DNA of 57,925 nucleotides from Bdellovibrionota bacterium (GCA_963170185.1 CAUJGS010000048.1:1-57925); one strand, 5' to 3'; counted from the stretch's first letter, positions 17,164 to 25,165 are shown. The notes: a model not told the origin generated them from the letters alone. A program made the numbers and translations.

Positions 17164-18339
17164 ATGATATTTGAGGGCTCTGAGACTCTTACTATGGGTA
17201 AGTTATCGGATTTTCTTTTGAAGCTTCCTGTTCAGATTACCGCAGAAGAGTCGCGAAAGCTGGTTACGTTCACGAAGGACAGTGGTTTTCCATGTGCGAT
17301 GTATATCGACGGCAGTCGGAAGTTCATTTGGAAGTCCCATGTCTTTCGCACTCTCAATCGCGACAGTGTCTCTCCTGAGGTTTTGGAAGAGGCCAAAAAA
17401 GCCTGGCGGTCGGTCGACTTTGTTCTTCGAAACCGTCTTGATCTCGACTGGGTTTGGGACGAGGCAAAAAACTCCCGAGAAGCGACGGCGGTTGTTAAGG
17501 GGATCGTCGAACGGCTATCGCCCTATATTCGCAAGCTTGGACGCATTCAGGTTTTGCTGCAAAGACCAGCGCTTGGTGTTCCGTTTCACACCGACCTCAT
17601 GCCTGGAAGCTCCTATGATGGCGTTGTCTATAAGCCGATTGCTTCGCTCGATATCGAAAAAACCGAACTGCACGAGAAAAACGGACATTTCGCCATCAAG
17701 GTCCCGCTGACCGAAAGGGATGGTGACAATGGATACCCGACGGTTGAGATCGACGGTGAAGCTTACGTCTACGATGTGGGAACCAACGCTTTTGTGATTG
17801 ATGAGCATCGAATCAAGCACGGGTCTTTGCCGTGTGGGCACTGGCGCGGTGTTTTGGTTATCGATGCGGAGCTTGATGTCGATCGAATCATGCGTGACGC
17901 AAAAAGCGTCGACGCCGCTCCACGGAAGTTTGATAAGGTTTTTCGTCGCGTGATGAGGGTTCGCCGAAGCGATCTCGATGCTATGTTTCCCGGGCAGCCG
18001 GAAGATGGTCTCGATATTCGAATGATCGTTAGCGACTACACTGTCATGAGGCTAAAGTCTCGGGAGTTTTTAGGCGTGTGCATCACGCGCTCGGCAGACG
18101 GTCTCACGCTTACCGGCAATACCTATTGGACCGGCGAGAAAGAGCAAAACGAGTTTTACTTCGAGAATGAGGCTTTCATTCGAGAAATGGCTCAGGTCTT
18201 TAACGTGCTTTCGGCTCAACGAGGAATTGTCATTTCAAGGGGTGGGGAGTGGGTCAATGTGGCCGATTTACCGGCCTCTGACCAAAAAGCCATCCAAGAT
18301 AGAGACTTCATCCGTATCAACGAAGCTGATCACGCTTAA
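17164..18339 (+). CDS. 2-oxoglutarate/Fe(II) oxygenase-like protein
   Basis: 391 residues. The central part (about 100-235) has the double-stranded beta-helix triad of 2OG/Fe(II) dioxygenases: H142-x-D144 in PFHTDLMPG, distal H219 in EHRIKHGS, and R228 nine residues later in HWRGVLVIDA, where family members bind 2-oxoglutarate. The arrangement around VGTNAFVIDEHRIKHG resembles aspartyl/asparaginyl hydroxylase-type and free amino-acid hydroxylases. About 150 C-terminal residues form a separate unrecognised domain rich in charged residues. Substrate is unknown. ATG 17164 and ATG 17194 are both possible starts. It is convergent with nrdB, with a 9-bp hairpin between. Confidence 0.65.
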   Translation: MIFEGSETLTMGKLSDFLLKLPVQITAEESRKLVTFTKDSGFPCAMYIDGSRKFIWKSHVFRTLNRDSVSPEVLEEAKKAWRSVDFVLRNRLDLDWVWDEAKNSREATAVVKGIVERLSPYIRKLGRIQVLLQRPALGVPFHTDLMPGSSYDGVVYKPIASLDIEKTELHEKNGHFAIKVPLTERDGDNGYPTVEIDGEAYVYDVGTNAFVIDEHRIKHGSLPCGHWRGVLVIDAELDVDRIMRDAKSVDAAPRKFDKVFRRVMRVRRSDLDAMFPGQPEDGLDIRMIVSDYTVMRLKSREFLGVCITRSADGLTLTGNTYWTGEKEQNEFYFENEAFIREMAQVFNVLSAQRGIVISRGGEWVNVADLPASDQKAIQDRDFIRINEADHA

Positions 18340-18342
18340 ATA

Positions 18343-18366
18343 GTGAACGCCCAAAGAGGCGTTCAC
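18343..18366. terminator. Hairpin between convergent oxygenase-like gene and nrdB
   Basis: gtgaacgcc and ggcgttcac form a perfect 9-bp stem with a 6-base loop, 3 bases after one stop and 6 before the other. No long T-tract is present on either side, so it may stop transcription only partly, or protect 3' ends. Confidence 0.6.
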
Positions 18367-18372
18367 GACATA

Positions 18373-19371
18373 TTAGAACGATTCGTCGAAGCTCACTTGG
18401 CCGGAAACACCGACTTGGTAAGCAGAAACGCGACGTTCGAAGAAGTTTGTGAGCTCTTGAACGTCTTGTAGTTCCATGAATGGGAACGGGTTCTTCGATC
18501 CGAACTTCGGTGGAATGTTCAAAGTGATCATGCGTTGATCGGCGATGAACTGCAGATACTCACGCATGTCTTTTAGAGAAAGACCTGCGATCCCGCCACC
18601 TAGGATGTCTTCGGCAAATTGCATTTCGCACTCGACGGCTTCTTCGAGCATCGCAACAACCATGTCTTTCATCTGGTCGTTGAAAAGCTCTGGTTCTTCT
18701 TTGCGAGCAGTCTCGATGACTTTGAAAGCAAAGCCCATGTGTCCGCTCTCGTCGCGGAAGACCCAGTTGGTTCCCGAGGCCAGACCATCTAAGAGGCCTT
18801 TTGAACGCAAGAAGTAAACGTATGCAAATGCAGCGAAGAAGAAGAGGCCTTCTACACAGGCTGCAAAGCAGATCAAGTTCATGAGGAAGCGACGACGGTC
18901 TTGAGTGGTCTCAAGTTTGTCGAGTTCGTTGATGGAATCCATCCACTTAAAGCAGAAATCTGCTTTGCGCTTGAGGCTCGGGATGTTTTCGATCGCAGCA
19001 AACGACTTTGCGCGTTCGTCGTGATCGGGAATGTAGGTATCAAGCAAGGTCAGATAGAACTGAACATGCAGAGCCTCTTCAAAAAGCTGTCGCGAAAGAT
19101 AAAGACGCGCTTCTGGGGCGTTGACGTGCTTATAGAGGTTCAAAACCAAGTTATTGCCGACGATCGAGTCACCTGTTGCGAAGAACGCGACAAGGCGGTT
19201 GATCAGATGGCGCTCGGCTGGAGTCAGCTTGGTTGCCAGATCATTTGTGTCTTTTGAGAAGTCTACTTCGTCGACAGTCCATGTGTTCTTGATCGCGTCT
19301 TTGTACATTTCGTAAAAGACAGGATACTTCATCGGACGAAGAGTCAGATTAAAACCAGGTGATAACAACAT
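18373..19371 (-). CDS. nrdB: Ribonucleotide reductase beta subunit, class Ia type
   Basis: 332 residues; the start has AGGAGAGCG upstream. The di-iron ligands align in order: D68, E99, H102, E174, E208 and H211. Tyr106 stands four residues after H102, the place of the radical Tyr122 of E. coli NrdB, so a tyrosyl radical enzyme is expected rather than the Phe-containing Mn/Fe class Ic type of Chlamydia. The C-terminal tail (GQVSFDESF) should dock on the alpha subunit. It reduces nucleoside diphosphates with NrdA and supplies dNTPs. It lies 85 bases downstream of nrdA. No NrdI flavodoxin, expected for class Ib, is nearby. Confidence 0.95.
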   Translation of the reverse strand: MLLSPGFNLTLRPMKYPVFYEMYKDAIKNTWTVDEVDFSKDTNDLATKLTPAERHLINRLVAFFATGDSIVGNNLVLNLYKHVNAPEARLYLSRQLFEEALHVQFYLTLLDTYIPDHDERAKSFAAIENIPSLKRKADFCFKWMDSINELDKLETTQDRRRFLMNLICFAACVEGLFFFAAFAYVYFLRSKGLLDGLASGTNWVFRDESGHMGFAFKVIETARKEEPELFNDQMKDMVVAMLEEAVECEMQFAEDILGGGIAGLSLKDMREYLQFIADQRMITLNIPPKFGSKNPFPFMELQDVQELTNFFERRVSAYQVGVSGQVSFDESF

Positions 19372-19456
19372 AACGCTCTCCTAAAACCTCTAAGAACCGA
19401 GCTCATCATGAACTCGGCCGAAAATCCCAACTAACTGATCCAACAACTGATCGATC

Positions 19457-21940
19457 TTACTGGCAGGCTTCGCAAGCCTCTGGGTTCTCAAGCGAGCATG
19501 CGATCGCTTCGGAATCCGAGTAAGTCTTCTTCTCCGCTCCTGCAGCAGTCGGTGCCGCATTTGCTACTTCTGGCGTGCTGCCGGTGAGAGCGGCTGCCTC
19601 TGTATCCTGACTGATGGTGACCTTTGCAATCGATGTCGCAGGACGTGAACGCAGGTAGTACGTCGTTTTGATACCTTGTTTCCATGCGTACATGTACATC
19701 GACGAAAGTTTTCCGATCGTCGGGCTCTCCATGAAGAGATTGAGCGATGCACTTTGATCGATGTAAGCACCGCGATCGGCGCCCATCTCGATAAGAGCTT
19801 TCATTGGAAGCTCCCAAGCCGTGCGGTAGATCTCGCGAACGTCGGCAGGAATATCGCTGATCGACTGGATAGAACCTTCCGACTTCTTGATCTCGTTGCG
19901 AATGCGATCGTTCCAGAGGCCAAGCTCTTTGAGTTCGCCGATCAGGTACTTGTTCACCTGAAGGAACTCTCCCGAAAGCGTTTCACGCTTGAAGAGGTTA
20001 GAAACCATAGGCTCGATCGACTCGTAAGAGCCGACGATCGACGCGATCGTCGCTGTCGGCGCGATGGCGATGAGAAGCGAATTGCGAAGACCGTGCTTCA
20101 CGATGCGCTCGCGAAGAGCGTTCCAGCGCTCTGGGTTTGTTGGTGTCACGCCCCAGAGATCAAATTGGAGCTGGCCATCCGCCGCGCGCGTGTCTTTGAA
20201 CGAGGCGTGCGCGCCGAATCTCTCGGCAAGCTCACAGCTCGTTTCCAGTGCATGGAAGTAGATCTCTTCTTGAATGCGCTTAGAGAGCTCACGTGCTTCT
20301 TTCGAGTCAAATGGCAGGCGCAGGCGGAAGAATGCATCTTGAAGACCCATTACACCGAGTCCGACAGGACGCCATTTCGAGTTCGACGAAGCGGCTGTTG
20401 GAGTTGGGTAGTAGTTGATGTCGATGACGCGATCGAGGAACTTCACCGCTGTGCGAACAGTCTTAGTGAGTTTTTCGAAGTCAAACGCGCCTTCCGTGAT
20501 GTGGCGACCGAGGTTGACAGAGCCGAGGTTGCAAACCGCCGTCTCCTTGTCCGACGTGACTTCGAGAATCTCCGTGCAGAGGTTAGAGAGGTGAATGACA
20601 TTGCCTGGAAGTTTTGTCTGGTTTGCCTTCATGTTGGAGGCGTCTTTAAACGTCATCCAACCGTTTCCGGTCTGAGCCAGTGTTTTCATCATGCGAGCGT
20701 AGAGATCGCGTGCTTTGACTTGGCGTGTGTGAAGGCCTTTTTCTTCCGCTTCAAGGTAGGCCTTTTCAAAGGCCTTGCCGAAGAGGTCCGTGAAGTGAGG
20801 AACCACTTTTGGATCAAAGAGTGACCACATCTGGTCGGCTTCTACGCGCGCCATGAAGAGGTCTGGAACCCAGTTTGCGAGGTTTAGGTTATGAGTGCGT
20901 TTCGCCTCATCGCCTGTGTTGTCGCGAAGCTCTAGGAACTCCTCGATGTCCGCGTGCCACGACTCAAGATACACGCAGCAAGCGCCTTTGCGTTTTCCAC
21001 CCTGGTTGACGGCCGCGACCGACGAGTCGAGAGTTTTCAACCAAGGAACGATACCGTTTGAGTGGCCGTTTGTGCCTTTGATGAGCGAGCCACGCGAGCG
21101 AACACGGTGGTAAGCGACGCCGATTCCGCCAGCGAACTTCGAAAGTAGCGCGATGTCGGTGTACTTCGCGTAGATCGACCCGAGATCGTCTTGAGGTGAA
21201 TCAAGAAGGTAGCAGCTCGACATCTGCGGACGAAGAGTTCCCGAGTTAAAGAGAGTCGGTGTCGACGGCATGTAGTCGAGACGCGAAACGAGTTCGTAGA
21301 GCTCGATAGCCTCTTCCGCCGACTGCGAAAGACCGCAGGCAACACGCATGAAGAAGTATTGCGGAGTTTCAAAGACCGCGCGGCTCTTTGGGTCTTTTAG
21401 GAGATAGCGGTCGTAGATCGTGCGAAGACCGAAGTATTCAAAGAGGGCGGTGCGCGCTGGATTGATCGACGCTTCCAGTTTTTCGCGGTTCTTTGAAACG
21501 AACTCTTTCACGCTTTCTGCGACCAGGCCTTTTGCATGACCGAACTCGATCGACTCCATGAAGTTGCGCACGCCAAGCGATACGACCTCTTCGTCCATGT
21601 AAGTCGAAAGCAAGCGAGCCGCGAGCTGCGAGTACTGAGGCTCTTCACCGATCAAAAGAGAAGCAGTTTGAACGCAGAGATCGTCGAGCTCTTTTGTCGT
21701 CGCGCCATCGTAGAGGCCCGAGATCGCACGGATCGCCACGCGATGTGGATCGACTTCATTGAGTCCGCCACAAAGACGTGTGACACGGTCGACGATCTTC
21801 AAAACGTTGACCGGTTCGAGGCGACCGTCGCGTTTCTTTACTCGCATTGAGTGTGTAGCAGCGCCTTGAGCGCCTGCTCCTGGTGCGGAAGATGTGTTTG
21901 GGCGTTGCGTGCCTGTTGCCGTGTCGATCGTCGCTTCCAT
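19457..21940 (-). CDS. nrdA: Ribonucleoside-diphosphate reductase alpha subunit
   Basis: 827 residues from ATG 21940, which has CAGGAG nine bases upstream; the frame is open to an ATG at 22027 that has no ribosome site. The first 30 residues are a Thr/Ala/Gly-rich low-complexity segment. An ATP-cone (RVKKRDGRLEPVNVLKIVDRV) follows, so dATP allosteric inhibition is expected. Active-site elements appear in order: SSCYLLDS, NLCTEI, AVCNLGSVNL, and the tyrosine pair in TYYLRSRP near the C-terminus; the C-terminal tail CSLENPEACEACQ provides the thioredoxin-reducible cysteines. This is the catalytic subunit partnering NrdB. Its regulation is discussed under the upstream non-coding stretch. Confidence 0.95.
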   Translation of the reverse strand: MEATIDTATGTQRPNTSSAPGAGAQGAATHSMRVKKRDGRLEPVNVLKIVDRVTRLCGGLNEVDPHRVAIRAISGLYDGATTKELDDLCVQTASLLIGEEPQYSQLAARLLSTYMDEEVVSLGVRNFMESIEFGHAKGLVAESVKEFVSKNREKLEASINPARTALFEYFGLRTIYDRYLLKDPKSRAVFETPQYFFMRVACGLSQSAEEAIELYELVSRLDYMPSTPTLFNSGTLRPQMSSCYLLDSPQDDLGSIYAKYTDIALLSKFAGGIGVAYHRVRSRGSLIKGTNGHSNGIVPWLKTLDSSVAAVNQGGKRKGACCVYLESWHADIEEFLELRDNTGDEAKRTHNLNLANWVPDLFMARVEADQMWSLFDPKVVPHFTDLFGKAFEKAYLEAEEKGLHTRQVKARDLYARMMKTLAQTGNGWMTFKDASNMKANQTKLPGNVIHLSNLCTEILEVTSDKETAVCNLGSVNLGRHITEGAFDFEKLTKTVRTAVKFLDRVIDINYYPTPTAASSNSKWRPVGLGVMGLQDAFFRLRLPFDSKEARELSKRIQEEIYFHALETSCELAERFGAHASFKDTRAADGQLQFDLWGVTPTNPERWNALRERIVKHGLRNSLLIAIAPTATIASIVGSYESIEPMVSNLFKRETLSGEFLQVNKYLIGELKELGLWNDRIRNEIKKSEGSIQSISDIPADVREIYRTAWELPMKALIEMGADRGAYIDQSASLNLFMESPTIGKLSSMYMYAWKQGIKTTYYLRSRPATSIAKVTISQDTEAAALTGSTPEVANAAPTAAGAEKKTYSDSEAIACSLENPEACEACQ

Positions 21941-22232
21941 GATGCGAACTCCTGTTCTCTCGTGAGCCTGTTCTGCCGTGCTTGAAGTGGTTTCTCTGAA
22001 CTGGTTCCTCTTTGGAACCGTGGCCATTAAGCCGACGCTAATCTTGGGAGAATTTTTCTGTCAAAGAGGATTTAAGATAAATCCCGAGCCTCAATTTCGG
22101 AAATTTTGGACCTTAAAAAGCGAGCACCCGACTCCGGCCCTTAGCTCTGCCAAATTCCTTGAATTTGTGACTTTTCGCGTGGTTTCTTGCCCGGTTTTTT
22201 GGCGTAAACGCGGGTGCGTTAATGTCGGGGTC

Positions 22233-22251
22233 TTGACGCTCGAGGCGTCAA
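22233..22251. promoter_or_regulatory. Inverted repeat, possible operator upstream of nrdA
   Basis: ttgacgc and gcgtcaa flank tcgag. The centre is almost self-complementary (ctcgag), so the element is a near-dyad of 19 bases, as expected for a dimeric regulator. It lies 293 bases upstream of the nrdA start and 184 before the DUF4123 gene. No known binding-site consensus fits. Confidence 0.45.
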
Positions 22252-22398
22252 AGTCCTGCCGAGCTATTCAGCAGACAAAACTCCGACATCGGTCGAAAAA
22301 CGCTTGGTTGTGCCTGTTTGCGGGGCACTCGGGTGGTTTTCATGACATTCCCACTATGAGACGCAAAGAAAAAGCGTCCCGAATCGAGAAGGGGTGTC

Positions 22399-22434
22399 AC
22401 GTCTCTTCCTTGGAGTACCGATAGGAAGAGACGT
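22399..22434 (+). promoter_or_regulatory. Hairpin enclosing the Shine-Dalgarno of the DUF4123 gene
   Basis: acgtctcttcct (22399-22410) and aggaagagacgt (22423-22434) are perfect 12-bp complements with a 12-base loop. The 3' arm contains the AGGAAGAG ribosome site and ends directly before the ATG at 22435. In the mRNA this would hide the site, giving low basal translation unless the hairpin is opened. Confidence 0.75.
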
Positions 22435-23427
22435 ATGGGCGCACCGATCTTAAATTCCAATAGCAACTCAAATTACAACCCGGATTGGGCACAAGACTCT
22501 AGGAAATCGCGCGAGCTTTTAACGAAGTATGCGATGGCGGGGAAACTGTTTGCACTGCTAGATCCTTTCTTCGACGGCTTTGCTTTTGAGCCCAATCGCA
22601 AACTCGAACTTCGCGACACAGACCCGCACTTCTACGAAATCATCGCTTGGGATCGTGTGACGTACGAGGCGCCTCGTTTGGTCCAAGTGCCTCTCGACGG
22701 CCTTTCGGTTTTGATCGACGGTCTTTCCACCGAGCGTTGGGGGGTCTTCGTTGTTTCGCGCTACTCACTCTCGGAACTTGCCGAGCATTTGCAGCGTTTC
22801 GTGATCGCGCGTGGGCCGGATCAGAATCCTTACTTCCTGCGTTTTCACGATGCTTCTGTTTTGAGCGTGTTATTGGAAACTTGGAGCGAGGACGCCCGCG
22901 CGAAATTTTTTGGCCCGATTGATATGTTCGGTCTTCCAGACTTGGAGGATATGCGGATTAAAATGATCGAGTCGCCGTTGGGTGCCAGATCGCGAAAGCC
23001 GGTGCGGCCGGAAGCTTGTTTGCTTGATCTTGAAAGCGCGCAACTTGAGAAGTGTGGGGCGGCGATCGAGCGCGATCTTGTACAGGTGATTTACTGGCAC
23101 TTGCGAAATTACCACGCCAAAGTTGTTCAATTCATCAAACGTGATCAATTGGAGGGGCGAATCGCGATTGCAATCGAACGCGGTCGCACTTACGGGTTTC
23201 AAACCGTTTCCGACCTCGCGGGCTTTTCGGCTTTGATGTTTGAGCTTGCGCCAAATTTTGACGAGCATCCCAGCTTCCAGCGCGTCCTTCGCGACACCGG
23301 TATTTTGCCGGAGCTAAAGCTAAGGCGTCTTTCGCAGACGATTTCGGAAAGAGACTGGCGTGAAGCGATGAGTCTCTACAATCGCCAAGCTTGGCGAGAT
23401 CTTGAAGCCGTCAAAAAAGCCGGATGA
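22435..23427 (+). CDS. DUF4123 domain protein (type VI effector adaptor family)
   Basis: 330 residues, no signal peptide. Residues of about 35-165 match the DUF4123 pattern: KLFALLDPFFDGF, then APRLVQVPLDGL, ERWGVFVVSRYSLSELAEHLQRFVIARG, and FLRFHDASVLSVLLETWSEDARAKFFGPIDMF. DUF4123 proteins (Tap/TEC) load toxic effectors on VgrG of type VI secretion systems. The remainder, including AIERGRTYGFQTVSDLAGFSALMFEL, is the typical C-terminal part of these proteins. No VgrG, PAAR, effector or T6SS gene is in this window, so it is an orphan, and the partner is unknown. The ATG start is fixed by AGGAAGAG, which is locked in a 12-bp hairpin. It is convergent with phaC with 5 bases between stops. Domain call is by pattern. 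Confidence 0.7.
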   Translation: MGAPILNSNSNSNYNPDWAQDSRKSRELLTKYAMAGKLFALLDPFFDGFAFEPNRKLELRDTDPHFYEIIAWDRVTYEAPRLVQVPLDGLSVLIDGLSTERWGVFVVSRYSLSELAEHLQRFVIARGPDQNPYFLRFHDASVLSVLLETWSEDARAKFFGPIDMFGLPDLEDMRIKMIESPLGARSRKPVRPEACLLDLESAQLEKCGAAIERDLVQVIYWHLRNYHAKVVQFIKRDQLEGRIAIAIERGRTYGFQTVSDLAGFSALMFELAPNFDEHPSFQRVLRDTGILPELKLRRLSQTISERDWREAMSLYNRQAWRDLEAVKKAG

Positions 23428-23432
23428 CGGGC

Positions 23433-24593
23433 TTAGTTTAAAAAATCGACCATTTTGGGCCAGACTTCGCGTCGGGTTCGCGCGGCAATCACGGCGCCGA
23501 CATGCCCACCTTTTGCGATATGAATCTCATGGCGACTTTTTTTGTGCGTTTGTTTGATGGCCAGCGCAGATTCCGTCGGAACGATGTGGTCGTCCTTCGC
23601 GATGAGAGAAAAAATCGGAAGTTCAAGATCGCTGGGTCGAGCCATCGCGTTTTCGCGGTAGAGCGGTATGAGGAGATCTTGAAAGAGTTCCGAGGGGAAC
23701 GAAACGCCGTCGTTGGACCAGACTTCCATTTGAAGCCAAGATTCGCGAAAATCGCGATCGCCTAGGCGAGCCAGGAGCTGGGTCCATCTTCTTGGAGTCA
23801 GCGATGGGCGCTGCAAGAGAAAACTCGCTTGCAGGGTCGACCAGGGAATGAACTCAAAAACGCGTGCAAAGAGTTTTGGGTCCCACTCCGGAATCTGGGC
23901 CCACTTGGTTAAGAGCGCGTCGTTTTGTGTGTCGATCGGAGTCGTGAGCAAAATCAAGCGATCAAACTCGTTCGGGTGCCGTTCTAAAAACTGCAAGGCG
24001 AGATTGCCGCCCAGGCAATGCCCGATCAGAGACAGCGGCTGGTTGTCGCGACTTTGGGAAAACCCGCGAACGGAGTGCAGGGCCCTTGGAACGCGGTCGC
24101 TTAGCAGCTGATTTAAGCTTAAGTCACGCTCGCGGGGCGTGGGGCGGCCCCAATCAAAAAGCATCACTTCGAAGCCGGATCGGACAAGGTGGCCAATGAG
24201 GCTTCGTCCGCGCCCGAGGTCTAAGACGTAGGGGCGATTGATGAGAGAGGGGAAGATCACGACGGTGCCGCGAGCCGGGCTTTGCCAGGAGGCATAGTGC
24301 CTCACCCTGAGCGAGCCTTCTTGATGAATAACTCGCGACGGGGTCGCTTCAAATAGAGCAAGGCGTTTGGCAGGCCGTAGGCGGAGGCGTTGCGCGACTT
24401 CGAGAAGGCGAATGGCGCTAGAGGGAGACAGCGGCTTTTGGCTGCGTCCATTGGCTTCGTGCGCCCGCGCCCAAGAATTTAAGCCAGTTGCCGCCATGGC
24501 CAGCATGTGCGGATTGCGAGCGAGCCTCTCGAAAGACTGGTCGATGCGATCGAGATAGGTATGAATTTTCGGCCCAATAAATGAATCGCGCAT
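23433..24593 (-). CDS. phaC: Polyhydroxyalkanoate synthase, class III-like PhaC
   Basis: 386 residues of the alpha/beta hydrolase fold. The nucleophile elbow is GHCLGG with Cys193 in place of Ser, the hallmark of PHA synthases (G-x-C-x-G-G). The other triad members are Asp335 in AKDDHIVP and His364 in GGHVGAV. Class III features are clear: SLINRPYVLDLGRGRSLIGHL and EVMLFDWGRP, and WSNDGVSFP before the last third. The enzyme joins (R)-3-hydroxyacyl-CoA into PHA granules. Class III enzymes need PhaE, class IV PhaR; neither is adjacent, but a phasin gene is divergent 205 bases upstream. Length is somewhat above typical class III PhaC (about 355) because of the N-terminal helices. No convincing Shine-Dalgarno is seen. 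Confidence 0.88.
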   Translation of the reverse strand: MRDSFIGPKIHTYLDRIDQSFERLARNPHMLAMAATGLNSWARAHEANGRSQKPLSPSSAIRLLEVAQRLRLRPAKRLALFEATPSRVIHQEGSLRVRHYASWQSPARGTVVIFPSLINRPYVLDLGRGRSLIGHLVRSGFEVMLFDWGRPTPRERDLSLNQLLSDRVPRALHSVRGFSQSRDNQPLSLIGHCLGGNLALQFLERHPNEFDRLILLTTPIDTQNDALLTKWAQIPEWDPKLFARVFEFIPWSTLQASFLLQRPSLTPRRWTQLLARLGDRDFRESWLQMEVWSNDGVSFPSELFQDLLIPLYRENAMARPSDLELPIFSLIAKDDHIVPTESALAIKQTHKKSRHEIHIAKGGHVGAVIAARTRREVWPKMVDFLN

Positions 24594-24619
24594 TTCTTAA
24601 ATCGAGAGTTTCACGCAAG

Positions 24620-24669
24620 TCAGACCGCAAGCAAGTGAACCGGTTTTTAGCAAGTGGGTGGCGGTCTGA
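24620..24669. promoter_or_regulatory. Inverted repeat in the phaC-phasin intergenic region
   Basis: tcagaccgc (24620-24628) and gcggtctga (24661-24669) are exact complements 32 bases apart. Between them gcaagtg occurs twice. It lies close to the phaC start and could be an operator or part of a looped structure; no known consensus. Confidence 0.45.
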
Positions 24670-24674
24670 TCTGA

Positions 24675-24701
24675 GCAAATATTCTAGCGCAAATACTCTA
24701 G
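24675..24701. promoter_or_regulatory. 13-bp direct repeat, candidate PHA regulator site
   Basis: gcaaatattctag (24675-24687) and gcaaatactctag (24689-24701), period 14. They lie between the divergent phaC and phasin genes. Six gcaa tetramers occur within about 80 bases (24614-24692). A site for a PhaR-like regulator is a natural guess but the known PhaR consensus was not checked. Confidence 0.5.
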
Positions 24702-24798
24702 AGTGAAGGCTCTTGAAATGACGGATTCCGGGACTTTTCCGCTTCTTTTTTGCGTTCGAGGAATTCCAGTCGCAGCATGGTGGCTATAGGGAGGAAGC

Positions 24799-25104
24799 AT
24801 GGCAGCTACTGAAACAGCAAAAGAAAAAACCACTCGTGCGACATTCTTTGATTTTGGAGGATACGACATGAAAGGATTCGAAGCGGCTACTCAAACTTGG
24901 AAAGAGCTCGTCGGGACTCAGCTTCGTGCGACTCAGACGATCACGGAGCAAACTGTTGCTTTGACAAAAAAGGCGGCGGACTACTGGACGGCGCAAGCGA
25001 CCGAAGCGGTAAAGTTTCAACAAGAAGCAATGCGTTTCACTTTGGGATTTGCGGACGACGTTCGTAAAACAGCCTTCGACACGGCTGAGCGTGCGTTGAA
25101 GTAA
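24799..25104 (+). CDS. Phasin-like PHA granule protein
   Basis: 101 residues with a strong AGGGAGGAAGC Shine-Dalgarno. The protein is almost wholly helical and amphipathic, with Ala, Thr, Gln and Lys and no Cys; the pattern AATQTWKELVGTQLRATQTITEQTVALTKKAADYW with repeated TQ and a Trp is typical of phasins, which coat PHA granules and affect their number and size. Location next to phaC, divergently arranged, supports this. It is followed by a good terminator. The phasin call rests on composition and context, not a domain search; similar short helical proteins may bind DNA. Confidence 0.75.
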   Translation: MAATETAKEKTTRATFFDFGGYDMKGFEAATQTWKELVGTQLRATQTITEQTVALTKKAADYWTAQATEAVKFQQEAMRFTLGFADDVRKTAFDTAERALK

Positions 25105-25129
25105 TTCGAACAAAAAATCGAATCGATTG

Positions 25130-25165
25130 AAATCCGTCTCAGGTTGGGGCGGATTTTTTTATTTT
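25130..25165 (+). terminator. Rho-independent terminator after the phasin gene
   Basis: aaatccg plus two bases pairs with cggattt plus two (a 9-bp stem including one G-T) across an 9-base loop (caggttggg region), followed by ttttattttct. It lies 26 bases past the phasin stop. Confidence 0.85.

Larger units (their letters stand above)
21941..22434. other. 494-base non-coding stretch between divergent nrdA and DUF4123 genes
   Basis: The only gene-free stretch above 300 bases. It must hold the nrdAB promoter (minus) and that of the DUF4123 gene (plus). Visible elements are the imperfect palindrome TTGACGC-n5-GCGTCAA at 22233-22251 and the 12-bp hairpin at 22399-22434. I searched by eye for NrdR boxes (about 16-bp ACAC/GTGT-flanked AT-rich palindromes) and did not find a convincing pair. 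No further ORF with a good start was found. Confidence 0.6.

Noticed and set aside
18373-19371. Class Ic (Mn/Fe) NrdB lacking the radical tyrosine
   Set aside because: The residue four positions after H102 is Tyr106, so the Phe substitution that marks class Ic is absent.
19676-20824. Long open frame (382 codons) on the plus strand inside nrdA
   Set aside because: It is antisense to a strongly conserved catalytic gene; its sequence is Arg/Val/Asp-rich as expected from a shadow frame, and it has no ribosome site.
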